Shown here one piece after another: positions 32,347-39,776 of a DNA stretch of 61,427 bases. Numbering within the stretch: position 1 is the stretch's first letter; every line of letters begins with the position of its first letter. The position numbers and the translations under genes were made by a program. The stretch is taken from positions 1 to 61,427 of the forward strand of contig CAZSWJ010000004.1 of the NCBI GenBank assembly GCA_964611095.1, given 5' to 3'. This DNA is from CAZKJL01 sp964611095 (GTDB lineage: Bacteria; Patescibacteriota; Gracilibacteria; Peribacterales; Peribacteraceae). Under the pieces are notes generated by a model, which was given only the letters and a program-made list of their open reading frames with translations, searched no databases and was not told where the DNA came from.

Positions 32347-33558
32347 ATGTCCTTGCCCTCGTCCATCCGCGGCGAATTCCCCATTCTGAGCACGAAGATC
32401 GGCTCGGAGCCGCTCGCGTACTTGGACAATGCGGCGACGACGCAGAAGCCGACGTGCGTTCTTGCGGCGATGACGGAGTTCTACGAAACGAAGAACGCCA
32501 ACATCAACCGAGGCGTGCATCCGCTCGCAGAAGCGGCGACCGTTGCGTACGACGACGCGCGGAAGACCGTCGCCGATTTCATCGGGGCCAAGCCGCACGA
32601 AATTGTTTTCACGAGAAACTGCACCGAGGCGATCAACCTCGTTGCAAAAACGTGGGGCGCGTCGCTCAAAAAAACCGACGGCGTTGGGCTGTCGATCATG
32701 GAGCATCACGGCAACATCGTTCCGTGGATGCAAACCGGAGCCGCGCTCACGTGGATTCCCGTGGATGCCGAAGGCTTTCCCGATCTCGGCGAGCTCGAAG
32801 CCGCACTCAAGACAAAGAAAGTGAAGATGGTCGCGATGACCGGACTCAGCAACGTCCTGGGCTCGCTGCCGCCGCTCAAAAAGATCATCGATCTCGCTCA
32901 CAAATACGAAGCATTGACGCTGATCGACGCCGCGCAGCTCGTGGCGCACGAAGCCATCGACGTCCAAGAACTCGACTGTGATTTTTTGGCTTTCTCAGGC
33001 CATAAGATCTATGGCCCGACGGGTATTGGCGTGCTCTACGGCAAGACGGAACTCCTGAAGAAACTCCCGCCGTTCCTCGGCGGCGGCGACATGATCGCGT
33101 CGGTGACGACCGAAGGGTTCACGACTGCGGAATTGCCTCGAACATTTGAAGCCGGAACTCCGGCGATCGCCGAAGCCATCGGTCTTGCCGCGGCACTCAC
33201 GTGGGTGAAAAAGATCGGCATCGAAAAAATCTCTGCGCACGAACGTGAACTTCTCGCGTACGCGCAGAAAAAATTGTCGGCAGTCGACGGACTCGCAATT
33301 CTCGGACCAAAAAACTCCGCCGATCGTGCCGGTTGCATCAGCTTCACCGTGCAAGGCATGCACCCGCACGACCTCACGGAGGTGCTCGGACGAAAAGGAA
33401 TCTGTCTCCGCGCCGGCCACCACTGCACCGAACCGCTCCACCGTGCGCTCAAGGTCAACGCCACCGCTCGCCTCTCCGTTGCGGCATACAACACGAAAGA
33501 GGAGATTGATCGGACGGTCGGCGCCATCGAAGCTGCTTCATTCCTGAAAAAATCCTGA
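32347..33558 (+). CDS. sufS: Cysteine desulfurase, SufS type
   Basis: A 403-residue group II cysteine desulfurase that provides sulfur for Fe-S clusters. Evidence is YLDNAATTQKP, FTRNCTEAINLVA, MEHHGNIVPW, the Schiff-base lysine in FSGHKIYGPTGIG, and the active-site cysteine region ICLRAGHHCTEPLH. It precedes sufU by 49 bases, which hold an 8-base repeat array. SufB, SufC and SufD are not in the window. Confidence 0.93.
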   Translation: MSLPSSIRGEFPILSTKIGSEPLAYLDNAATTQKPTCVLAAMTEFYETKNANINRGVHPLAEAATVAYDDARKTVADFIGAKPHEIVFTRNCTEAINLVAKTWGASLKKTDGVGLSIMEHHGNIVPWMQTGAALTWIPVDAEGFPDLGELEAALKTKKVKMVAMTGLSNVLGSLPPLKKIIDLAHKYEALTLIDAAQLVAHEAIDVQELDCDFLAFSGHKIYGPTGIGVLYGKTELLKKLPPFLGGGDMIASVTTEGFTTAELPRTFEAGTPAIAEAIGLAAALTWVKKIGIEKISAHERELLAYAQKKLSAVDGLAILGPKNSADRAGCISFTVQGMHPHDLTEVLGRKGICLRAGHHCTEPLHRALKVNATARLSVAAYNTKEEIDRTVGAIEAASFLKKS

Positions 33559-33576
33559 GCCAAACTTGGTTCGCAT

Positions 33577-33607
33577 ACTTTCGTACTTTCGCACTTTCCA
33601 CTCCTCC
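33577..33607. repeat. 8-base tandem repeat array
   Basis: Units ACTTTCGT, ACTTTCGC, ACTTTCCA, CTCCTCC directly before the sufU ATG, occupying the place of its ribosome-binding site. Confidence 0.75.
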
Positions 33608-34018
33608 ATGGACATCTACGCCGAAAATATTTTGGACCACTACAAAAATCCGCGCAGCACCGGGCAGCTTGCCGAATTTACCGTACGTCACCGTGAAGAG
33701 AATTTGAGCTGCGGCGATGACCTCACGCTCGACCTTCTCATCGAGAACGGAACGATCAAAGATCTGAAGTGGCGCGGCGAAGGATGTGCCATCAGCCAAG
33801 CCGCGATGTCCATTTTGTCCGAAGAACTCACGGGCATGAGCGTGACGGCCGCCGAGGAACTGAAGCCGGAAAAAATCTACGAGATGCTCGGTGTGCCCGT
33901 AGGACCGAGACGATTCAAGTGCGCGCTCCTGTGCCTGCACACACTCAAGAACGCTTTGCGGCAGTCCATGGGCGAAGACACGCAGTCCTGGCTGGAAACC
34001 GTGAGTATCGAGAATTGA
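33608..34018 (+). CDS. sufU: Fe-S cluster assembly sulfur acceptor/scaffold SufU
   Basis: A 136-residue NifU_N-fold protein that accepts sulfur from SufS. It shows YKNPRSTGQL, the first cysteine in NLSCGDDLTLDLLIENG, the second in GEGCAISQAAMSIL and the third in RRFKCALLCLHTL. The stretch between the second and third cysteines is longer than in IscU, as in SufU. The sufS-sufU pair matches a Gram-positive-like SUF system. Confidence 0.9.
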   Translation: MDIYAENILDHYKNPRSTGQLAEFTVRHREENLSCGDDLTLDLLIENGTIKDLKWRGEGCAISQAAMSILSEELTGMSVTAAEELKPEKIYEMLGVPVGPRRFKCALLCLHTLKNALRQSMGEDTQSWLETVSIEN

Positions 34019-34081
34019 CAGAAACCGCATCTGCAACGAGAATCTGCAGGCTAAAAGTACGATGAACGCCACAAGAATTAA

Positions 34082-34156
34082 GCCGTTGTAGCTCAGTGGT
34101 AGAGCACGTCCATGGTAAGGACGGGGTCACGAGTTCAATCCTCGTCAACGGCTCCA
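34082..34156 (+). tRNA. tRNA-Thr (GGT)
   Basis: The cloverleaf is complete: acceptor GCCGTTG/CAACGGC, D arm GCTC/GAGC, anticodon arm CGTCC/GGACG with loop ATGGTAA (anticodon GGT), T arm ACGAG/CTCGT with TTCAATC, discriminator T and an encoded CCA (34154-34156). Confidence 0.95.
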
Positions 34157-34163
34157 GTTTCAT

Positions 34164-34203
34164 AGTGGCAGAGCATGTCCATGGTAAGGACGGGGTCACG
34201 AGT
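34164..34203 (+). pseudogene. Decayed partial copy of the tRNA-Thr gene
   Basis: Forty bases match the D loop to the T stem of the adjacent tRNA-Thr (34095-34134) with two differences. The acceptor stem, D-stem start and 3' half are absent, so it cannot fold as a tRNA. It lies 8 bases after the intact gene in the same orientation. Confidence 0.8.
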
Positions 34204-34293
34204 GGGATCCTTGAAAGTGTGAATAAAGCGCTTTAATGGCCCATAGCGAAGATAATTGACATATCAAACATAACATCGCAAAATGGCGGCCTT
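34204..34293. other. Spacer with no recognisable gene
   Basis: About 90 AT-rich bases between the tRNA remnant and the carbamoyltransferase gene. TTGACA at 34256 and TAACAT at 34270 may be parts of a promoter, but their spacing (about 8 bases) is too short to be convincing. Confidence 0.3.
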
Positions 34294-35250
34294 ATGAAAA
34301 ACGTTCAACCGAGACATTTCAACGAAATCGTCGACCTCACGCCGGACGAACTCCGCAGCGTTGTGGGTGAGGCAATGGCAATTCACATTCGTGAACGCGC
34401 AGGAGTGGTGGAACCAAGCAATGTCCTCCATAAGAGAGCGGTTGCGTTTCTTTCCACGAAAGAATCACTCCGCACGCAGGCTTCCATCATTCAGGCGGCA
34501 GCGATTCTGGGAGGTCAAACATCGATTCATACGGGCAATTCAATGGTTGATGAAAAAAACGAGCCCCGCGAATCATTCTTCGACATGGCTCGCTGTTTGG
34601 ACGAAATGGGTTACCCCATCATCTTCGCTCGGACGCACACGCAACAACAGATCCAGGATCTGATGCGCGCATCGAAACGCGCGAGCATCGTGAACGCACT
34701 CTGCAACAAGCATCATCCACTGCAGTCACTCGCAGATATCGAGGGATTCATGCTCTCGGCCAAAGAGTGGAAAAGACCAAAAATCACGTTCATGGGTGAC
34801 GGCAACAACGTTGCGACGTCGCTCGGCCAGGCCAGCGTGATGATGGGCTGGGACTTCGTCCACGGAGGACCTGAAGAACGCAGAATTCCCGAGGACGAAT
34901 GGAGGAAGATCCAGGGATTGGCGGACGAAACGGGCGGCACCGCAAAGTGGGAGACGCGCCCCGAAGCGGCTGCCGAGGGTGCACACATGATCTACGCCGA
35001 CGTCTTCGCATCGATGGGGCAAAAGAAGAACGAGACGGCACTTTCCGCTCTGCTCGCACCGTACAAAGTGACACCGGAGACCATGGAGTGGGCGCACAAA
35101 GACGCCGTGTTCGGACACTGTTTGCCGAAAGGCAAAGATGAAGTGAGTGATGAGGTGATGTACGGACCGCAGTCCATCGCATTCACCATCGCGGGCTGCC
35201 GCATGGATACGACCGCCGCCATCATCAAGCACTTGCTTGCGAACCGCTAA
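34294..35250 (+). CDS. argF: Ornithine carbamoyltransferase
   Basis: A 318-residue ATCase/OTCase-family protein. It has LCNKHHPLQSLADI (the H-P-x-Q-x-L-A-D carbamoyl-phosphate/ornithine site), DVFASMGQKK and GHCLPKGKDEVSDEV, the HCLP cysteine motif that marks ornithine specificity. The phosphate-binding loop reads STKESLRTQAS rather than the usual STRTR, so carbamoyl phosphate binding may be altered. No other arginine or arginine-deiminase gene is nearby. The last bases overlap the stop of the convergent protease gene. Confidence 0.83.
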   Translation: MKNVQPRHFNEIVDLTPDELRSVVGEAMAIHIRERAGVVEPSNVLHKRAVAFLSTKESLRTQASIIQAAAILGGQTSIHTGNSMVDEKNEPRESFFDMARCLDEMGYPIIFARTHTQQQIQDLMRASKRASIVNALCNKHHPLQSLADIEGFMLSAKEWKRPKITFMGDGNNVATSLGQASVMMGWDFVHGGPEERRIPEDEWRKIQGLADETGGTAKWETRPEAAAEGAHMIYADVFASMGQKKNETALSALLAPYKVTPETMEWAHKDAVFGHCLPKGKDEVSDEVMYGPQSIAFTIAGCRMDTTAAIIKHLLANR

Positions 35251-35918
35251 ACGAACGCCATCATCACACTGAGCACCGCATTGATGATCCACGAAATCCA
35301 CGTGATGAGGATCGGGATGTTGAGAAGTCTTTCGGCGAGCAGAAGCGCGATGAGAATGTATGGACCGTTCTGCATGAACGCCTCGTAACGTTCTTCGTAC
35401 CTGAGCGGAATGAACGGATGAAGAATTTTGGATCCGTCGAGCGGTGCGATTGGGAGCAAGTTGAATGCCATGAGCCCCAAGTTCAGGAAGAGCGAGCTCG
35501 CGAGCAGCTGCGTGAAGAAGGCCTGGAGCCTCTCGCCGAATCCGTGCGTGAAGAGGAGGTCCTCGGCGACACCGACGTGCATGATCTGCGGTGCCATGAC
35601 GGCGAGCAGCGTGAACGAAACGACGGCGAGGATGAGATTGCTGAGCGGGCCGGCGAGCGCCGTGAGCGCGCTGTCGCGCTTGGGGTGGCGGAAGTAGCGC
35701 GGGTCCACGGGAACGGGCTTGCCCCAACCGAAGTGCACGAGCACGAACATGATCGTGCCGATGGGATCCATGTGCGCGATGGGATTCAGCGTGAGTCGGC
35801 CGTCGTTCTTGGCGGTGGGATCGCCGAGCCAATTGGCCACGAAGGCATGGGCCCACTCGTGAACGGTGAGTGCACCCAAAATGGCGATGAGGAACGGAGG
35901 ATTGAGAAGCTCGGACAC
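35247..35918 (-). CDS. Site-2 protease family (M50) membrane metalloprotease
   Basis: A 223-residue intramembrane protease with the zinc motif HEWAH in LGALTVHEWAHAFVANW, GPLSNLILAVVSFTLLAV and the second metal-site motif FNLLPIAPLDGSKIL. It resembles the short S2P/YwhC-like branch with no PDZ domain. The GTG at 35918 is chosen because VSELLNPPFLIAIL begins the family and a TACTCT box ends 6 bases upstream. The ATG at 35954 would add an unlikely N-terminus. Confidence 0.85.
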   Translation of the reverse strand: MSELLNPPFLIAILGALTVHEWAHAFVANWLGDPTAKNDGRLTLNPIAHMDPIGTIMFVLVHFGWGKPVPVDPRYFRHPKRDSALTALAGPLSNLILAVVSFTLLAVMAPQIMHVGVAEDLLFTHGFGERLQAFFTQLLASSLFLNLGLMAFNLLPIAPLDGSKILHPFIPLRYEERYEAFMQNGPYILIALLLAERLLNIPILITWISWIINAVLSVMMAFV

Positions 35919-35924
35919 GAAAGA

Positions 35925-35930
35925 AGAGTA
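35925..35930 (-). promoter_or_regulatory. -10 element TACTCT of the M50 protease gene
   Basis: TACTCT lies 6 bases before the GTG at 35918 and supports that start. Confidence 0.5.
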
Positions 35931-35960
35931 CGATGAACGCCGACATTCCGCCACCGCACC

Positions 35961-36497
35961 ATGGTTCGCTCACTCATCATCACCGCTTCAATCCTGACAT
36001 TCGCCGCATGTGCGACGAGCGCCCCGACGAAACCCACCGTTCCCCCGCCGACATCATTGTCATCGCAAGCGAAGGCGAAACACGGTTGTTACCCCGGCGA
36101 ATGTGGCATTCCACCGATGACCGATGCAGAGGTGAAGGCAATCGTGAGCGCCGAGGCGTATGCGATTCTGCGTGAAGGCGGAACGGAACGTCCGTTCACG
36201 AGCGGATTGCTCGATGAGCACAGGAAAGGAACCTTCGTCGCCGCGGACACGGGTGAGCCGCTGTTTCGGTCTGAAGCGAAATATGATTCAGGAACGGGTT
36301 GGCCGAGTTTCTACGAACCGATCTCCGCCGATGCCGTCGTCGAGCACACCGATACGACCCTCGGCATGACGCGCACCGAAGTCCTCACTCATAACGGGAG
36401 CCACTTGGGCCACGTCTTCACCGACGGGCCCGAGCCGACGGGGCTCCGGTACTGCATGAATGGGTTAGCCCTGAAATTCATTCCTGATGAGGAATAA
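35961..36497 (+). CDS. msrB: Peptide-methionine (R)-S-oxide reductase, lipoprotein form
   Basis: A 178-residue MsrB. A signal sequence with lipobox (LTFAAC at about residues 12-17) would export it and anchor it as a lipoprotein. The catalytic domain shows ERPFTSGLLDEHRKG, GTGWPSFYEPIS, GSHLGHVFTDGP and the active-site cysteine in RYCMNGLALKF. The two CxxC zinc sites found in many MsrBs are absent. It would repair oxidised methionines in surface proteins. Confidence 0.88.
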   Translation: MVRSLIITASILTFAACATSAPTKPTVPPPTSLSSQAKAKHGCYPGECGIPPMTDAEVKAIVSAEAYAILREGGTERPFTSGLLDEHRKGTFVAADTGEPLFRSEAKYDSGTGWPSFYEPISADAVVEHTDTTLGMTRTEVLTHNGSHLGHVFTDGPEPTGLRYCMNGLALKFIPDEE

Positions 36498-36545
36498 ACG
36501 GCTCCCACGGTGTAAAACAGCATTGACGCCTCTGCACCATTTCTG

Positions 36546-36551
36546 TACAGT
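36546..36551 (+). promoter_or_regulatory. -10 element TACAGT of rpmB
   Basis: TACAGT ends 11 bases before the ATG at 36563. Confidence 0.5.
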
Positions 36552-36562
36552 CTCCCAGCTCT

Positions 36563-36760
36563 ATGGCTCGTGTATGCCAAATGACCGGCAAAAAAGGCTC
36601 CTCCGGCAACCGCCGAAGCCACTCGCTGCGCGCCACGAAGCGCACGTTCAAGGCGAACATCGTCAAAAAGCGCGTATTTGACCCCAAGACGGGCACGTAC
36701 GTGCGTATGAAGGTCTCCACGTCGTACCTTCGCACGCTCGCAAAACAGCTCCAGGGCTAA
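36563..36760 (+). CDS. rpmB: 50S ribosomal protein L28
   Basis: A 65-residue basic protein with the L28 pattern ARVCQMTGKKGSSGNRRSHS, followed by TKRTFKANIVKKRVFDPKTG and a C-terminal VSTSYLRTLAK. Length and motifs match the family. It is transcribed as a single gene. Confidence 0.95.
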   Translation: MARVCQMTGKKGSSGNRRSHSLRATKRTFKANIVKKRVFDPKTGTYVRMKVSTSYLRTLAKQLQG

Positions 36761-36875
36761 TTCGACCCGAGTGTACGAAATGGGGCGATTGTTTTAGAAA
36801 TAATCCTCGCAACTTTGCGTGGGAGTTAAAAGTGGTAGTATGACCCTTAATCTTTCTACCATTTCTCCCTCTTTC

Positions 36876-37223
36876 ATGAGTTCTTTGGTCAAACCTCTCA
36901 CCGGCCTGCTCGGCCTCGTCCTCACCATCGTCGGTGTGGCCGGTTTCTTCGTCTCGGGCGGCATGCTCCTCGTGTTCCAAGTCGACACGATGCACAACAT
37001 CGTCCACCTCGCGAGCGGTCTCGTCGCTCTGTGGGCATTCAACTCCAGCCAGTCGGCTTCCCGCTGGTACCTCATCATCTTCGGCCTCGTGTACGCCGTC
37101 GTGACCGTCATGGGCTTCGCCATGGGCGGAGAAGTTCTCGGCATGATGATGAACATGGCCGACAACTACCTGCACCTCGCCATCGCCGCCGTCTGTCTCA
37201 TCGTCGGATTCGGCAGCAAATAA
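36876..37223 (+). CDS. DUF4383-like membrane protein
   Basis: A 115-residue protein with four hydrophobic helices. It includes DTMHNIVHLASGLVALW and NYLHLAIAAVCLIVGF, the two histidine-bearing helices that resemble DUF4383 proteins. The function is unknown. The ATG at 36876 fits the first helix; a TAGTAT box at about 36836 would give a leader of some 30 bases. A strong terminator follows. Confidence 0.7.
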   Translation: MSSLVKPLTGLLGLVLTIVGVAGFFVSGGMLLVFQVDTMHNIVHLASGLVALWAFNSSQSASRWYLIIFGLVYAVVTVMGFAMGGEVLGMMMNMADNYLHLAIAAVCLIVGFGSK

Positions 37224-37240
37224 ATCGACTCTCTGAAAAG

Positions 37241-37266
37241 AAAGCCCGGTTCGTCCGGGCTTTTTT
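37241..37266 (+). terminator. Rho-independent terminator
   Basis: AAAGCCCGG/CCGGGCTTT stem of 9 bp with a 5-base loop (TTCGT) and a run of six T, 18 bases after the DUF4383-like gene. The A/T symmetry lets it work for the convergent gene too. Confidence 0.9.
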
Positions 37267-37267
37267 G

Positions 37268-39091
37268 TTACGCGAGGAAAAACTCCGCCGAGAGAAACAC
37301 GGTGCACGACGCCACGAAGCACGCGAGGATCGCCCACCACAACCACCGCACGTACCGGGGCAGAAGCCCGATGCCCGAAACGATGTAGAACGACGCGGGG
37401 ATGATCAGAAGTGCCGAGAATCGGAAATCCTGATTCGGTGCGAACGGGAAGAAGTGGGGATACAGAAATGCGGCGAGCGCCAGCATGACCGTGGCAAGAT
37501 GCAGCGGCAGAAGCTCCCTTCCGCGCATGAGCGTCGTCGTGACGATGCCGTACAAGAGTGCGGGGATCAGGAGCATGGCGAGGACGAGCGTGGTGCGTGC
37601 GAGCATATGCGTGCGCTCGAATTGATACTCACCGAAGAGCGACGAGCGGAAGAAATACTCGAGGAAATTGTCGCGACGCGAATCTTTGCTCCAGGAGTCG
37701 TTGAACGGATTTTTGACGAGTGCCACGGGATTGAACGTGACGAGATGCTTGAGGTCACGCTGCACGATGAGACCCGCGTCCATGCCGTTGTTGCCGAGGG
37801 TCACGGTTTTCTCGGCGCTCTCTTCGAAGAAAAATCGCTGCACGGGGTACCACCCGGCAAGCGCGATGACGACTGCCGCAAAGACGAGAATCGATGACAC
37901 GCGCTGCCTCCACATACGTCCTGAGCGCACCAGGAATATGATGCCGATGGCCGGTGCAAGTGCCAAAACGCTGATCTTGGTGATGAACGCAAGCGCGAAC
38001 GAACATGCCAAGGCGACGAGCGAACGCATGTCCGGGACCCTCCACCACCGCAACATGAAGTAGAGCGTCGTGGTGCCGAAGAAGAATGCGAGCGTCTCGT
38101 TCGTGATGCCCGCCGACGTGAAGATCACGCCGTTGAACGTCGCGATGATGAGGCCGTACCACACGGTGAAACGCGCCGGCCACTTGGTGAAGAAAAATCG
38201 TGCCGTGAGAAGCGCGACGCCGAACGCGGCAACGGAGAGCGCGAGCGACCATCCTTGGATCGATTGCATCGCCATGTTCTGCGCCATGCCGAGAAGCATC
38301 ATGACCTTCACCCACAACGCCGAGAGGACGTAGTACAGCGGCGGCTGATGAAATTCCCAACCGCCTTCGGCATGCGGCATGACGCCGTGTGCCAGCACGT
38401 AGTTGACGTAATCGATGTGTCCGTCCGTGTCGTGGGCGCGGACGGCGTAGGGCGTGGCCGCCACGTACGCGAACCGCAGCGCGACGCCGAACAGAAATAC
38501 CCGGAGTGCGGGCGTGGGCCACTTCCTGCCGCTGAGGAGCTGCTGCAACTGCACGACATACCACCCCGTGGAGAGCAGCAGGCCCAGGAAAATCGTGAGC
38601 AGCAGCGGATCGAGATTCGACGGAGTGATGTTGAGCCCTTCGGTGACACCGATGTCCGAGATGCGCATGGCGAGCGTGTTCGGACCCGTCGCGAGAAGAC
38701 CGCCGAGATTGAGACGCGTGAGCGTGTGCGGCGAACACAGCCTGCCCCGCGCGTCGGGAATGACTGCGTGTCCGTTCACGAGCAGCGTCTCGATGCAGTC
38801 GTCCACTTGAACGGCGAACACCGTGGGATGAATGATGGGCAGATCCACCGTGACGGACGCCGTGATGACGGGGCCGACCGAATCGAAAAATGCGGGGAGC
38901 TGCTTCGTCATCGACGGTTGGCCGGGCACCGAGAACGTGACGGGCCCGAACGTGGGCGCGGCGAAGAACCTGACCGTCGCAAGGAGCGCCACCGTCACGA
39001 GGAACACGACGGTATCGAGCGTGAATGTCACAATCATGTCGCGGCGCGCGGCCGCGGTGAGCGATGTTTTTTTGGGTCGAGCGGTCGGCAT
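37268..39091 (-). CDS. GT39-like multi-pass membrane glycosyltransferase
   Basis: A 607-residue protein. After a first helix (residues about 25-43) comes an extracytoplasmic beta-rich domain (about 50-165), then ten or more helices. The acidic motif HDTDGHIDYVNYV (about 224-236) and GGWEFHQPPLYYVLSALWV (about 245-263) match the PMT/ArnT/GT39 active-site loop and its conserved HxPP-like segment. It probably transfers a sugar from a polyprenyl phosphate donor. The start at 39091 is favoured by a TATACT box; 39115 is possible. Confidence 0.8.
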   Translation of the reverse strand: MPTARPKKTSLTAAARRDMIVTFTLDTVVFLVTVALLATVRFFAAPTFGPVTFSVPGQPSMTKQLPAFFDSVGPVITASVTVDLPIIHPTVFAVQVDDCIETLLVNGHAVIPDARGRLCSPHTLTRLNLGGLLATGPNTLAMRISDIGVTEGLNITPSNLDPLLLTIFLGLLLSTGWYVVQLQQLLSGRKWPTPALRVFLFGVALRFAYVAATPYAVRAHDTDGHIDYVNYVLAHGVMPHAEGGWEFHQPPLYYVLSALWVKVMMLLGMAQNMAMQSIQGWSLALSVAAFGVALLTARFFFTKWPARFTVWYGLIIATFNGVIFTSAGITNETLAFFFGTTTLYFMLRWWRVPDMRSLVALACSFALAFITKISVLALAPAIGIIFLVRSGRMWRQRVSSILVFAAVVIALAGWYPVQRFFFEESAEKTVTLGNNGMDAGLIVQRDLKHLVTFNPVALVKNPFNDSWSKDSRRDNFLEYFFRSSLFGEYQFERTHMLARTTLVLAMLLIPALLYGIVTTTLMRGRELLPLHLATVMLALAAFLYPHFFPFAPNQDFRFSALLIIPASFYIVSGIGLLPRYVRWLWWAILACFVASCTVFLSAEFFLA

Positions 39092-39102
39092 GACTGACGG
39101 CC

Positions 39103-39108
39103 AGTATA
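39103..39108 (-). promoter_or_regulatory. -10 element TATACT of the 39091 membrane glycosyltransferase
   Basis: TATACT lies 11 bases before the ATG at 39091 and overlaps an upstream in-frame ATG at 39115. Confidence 0.5.
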
Positions 39109-39183
39109 TCGGCATGGGAGCCGATGAGACCGTGCCTCGAGCGTCGATGCAAGACGTTGTGGTACCGCATGTGGCTGATGCGG

Positions 39184-39273
39184 TGGCGGAGAGGGGGAGA
39201 TTCGAACTCCCGAGACCCTTTCAGGTCTACTTGCTTTCCAAGCAAGCGCACTAGGCCACTATGCGACCTCTCC
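39184..39273 (-). tRNA. tRNA-Ser (GGA)
   Basis: On the minus strand the acceptor GGAGAGG/CCTCTCC, anticodon arm CTTGC/GCAAG with loop TTGGAAA (anticodon GGA), a long class II variable arm, the T arm with TTCGAAT, discriminator G and an encoded CCA (39184-39186) are all present. Confidence 0.95.
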
Positions 39274-39345
39274 GTAAGGAAACTTTCGTCTCCGTGTGCG
39301 GCACAGTTAACAATGATTTGAGCCCTTTCACAAGGGCTGCATGCC

Positions 39346-39374
39346 AAAAAGGCGAGGATACGGAGATCCCCGCC
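39346..39374 (-). terminator. Rho-independent terminator of the 39397 gene
   Basis: On the minus strand GGCGGGGAT and ATCCTCGCC pair (one G-U) around a 6-base loop, followed by TTTTT. A second inverted repeat, AGCCCTT/AAGGGCT, lies at 39321-39338. Confidence 0.75.
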
Positions 39375-39396
39375 GTTTGGCTTGATCACGAAACGA

Positions 39397-39666
39397 TTAA
39401 CCGCAGATATCGCACTTGCCCACGCAGGAGGAGAGCTTCTTGCCCCAGGTCGTCACGGCGATGGCGAAAGCCATGATGGCGAGCGAGCCGGACGTGGAAC
39501 CAAACTGCATCTTGAAGCTGGCGGGATCGGTACCGATGATGACGTGCGTCTCGTAGACGCCGATGAGAGCCGCGACCGCGACGAGGAAGAGAAGGATGCA
39601 GATGAGCCACTTTGCGATCATGCAACCGGTGGAACACTGGGAGGCCTTCTTGGACATGAGAGCCAT
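39397..39666 (-). CDS. Small cysteine-containing membrane protein
   Basis: An 89-residue protein with two hydrophobic helices (about residues 17-36 and 63-74) and cysteines near both ends (SQCSTGCM; CVGKCDICG). No family recognised. An ATG at 39657 gives a 3-residue shorter product. The C-terminal CxxxCxxC could bind metal or form disulfides. It ends at its own terminator and is monocistronic. Confidence 0.6.
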   Translation of the reverse strand: MALMSKKASQCSTGCMIAKWLICILLFLVAVAALIGVYETHVIIGTDPASFKMQFGSTSGSLAIMAFAIAVTTWGKKLSSCVGKCDICG

Positions 39667-39763
39667 ACGAGTGAAGGGAGAAAAAGTAATTAAGGACTAC
39701 TCTACCAGAATTTACGTGCCGTAAAGCCCGATTCGCCTTTTGCCTTTTACCCCCTCCCCCACG

Positions 39764-39769
39764 TACTCT
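39764..39769 (+). promoter_or_regulatory. -10 element TACTCT of pheT
   Basis: TACTCT ends 7 bases before the ATG at 39777. Confidence 0.55.
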
Positions 39770-39776
39770 GTGCGGT

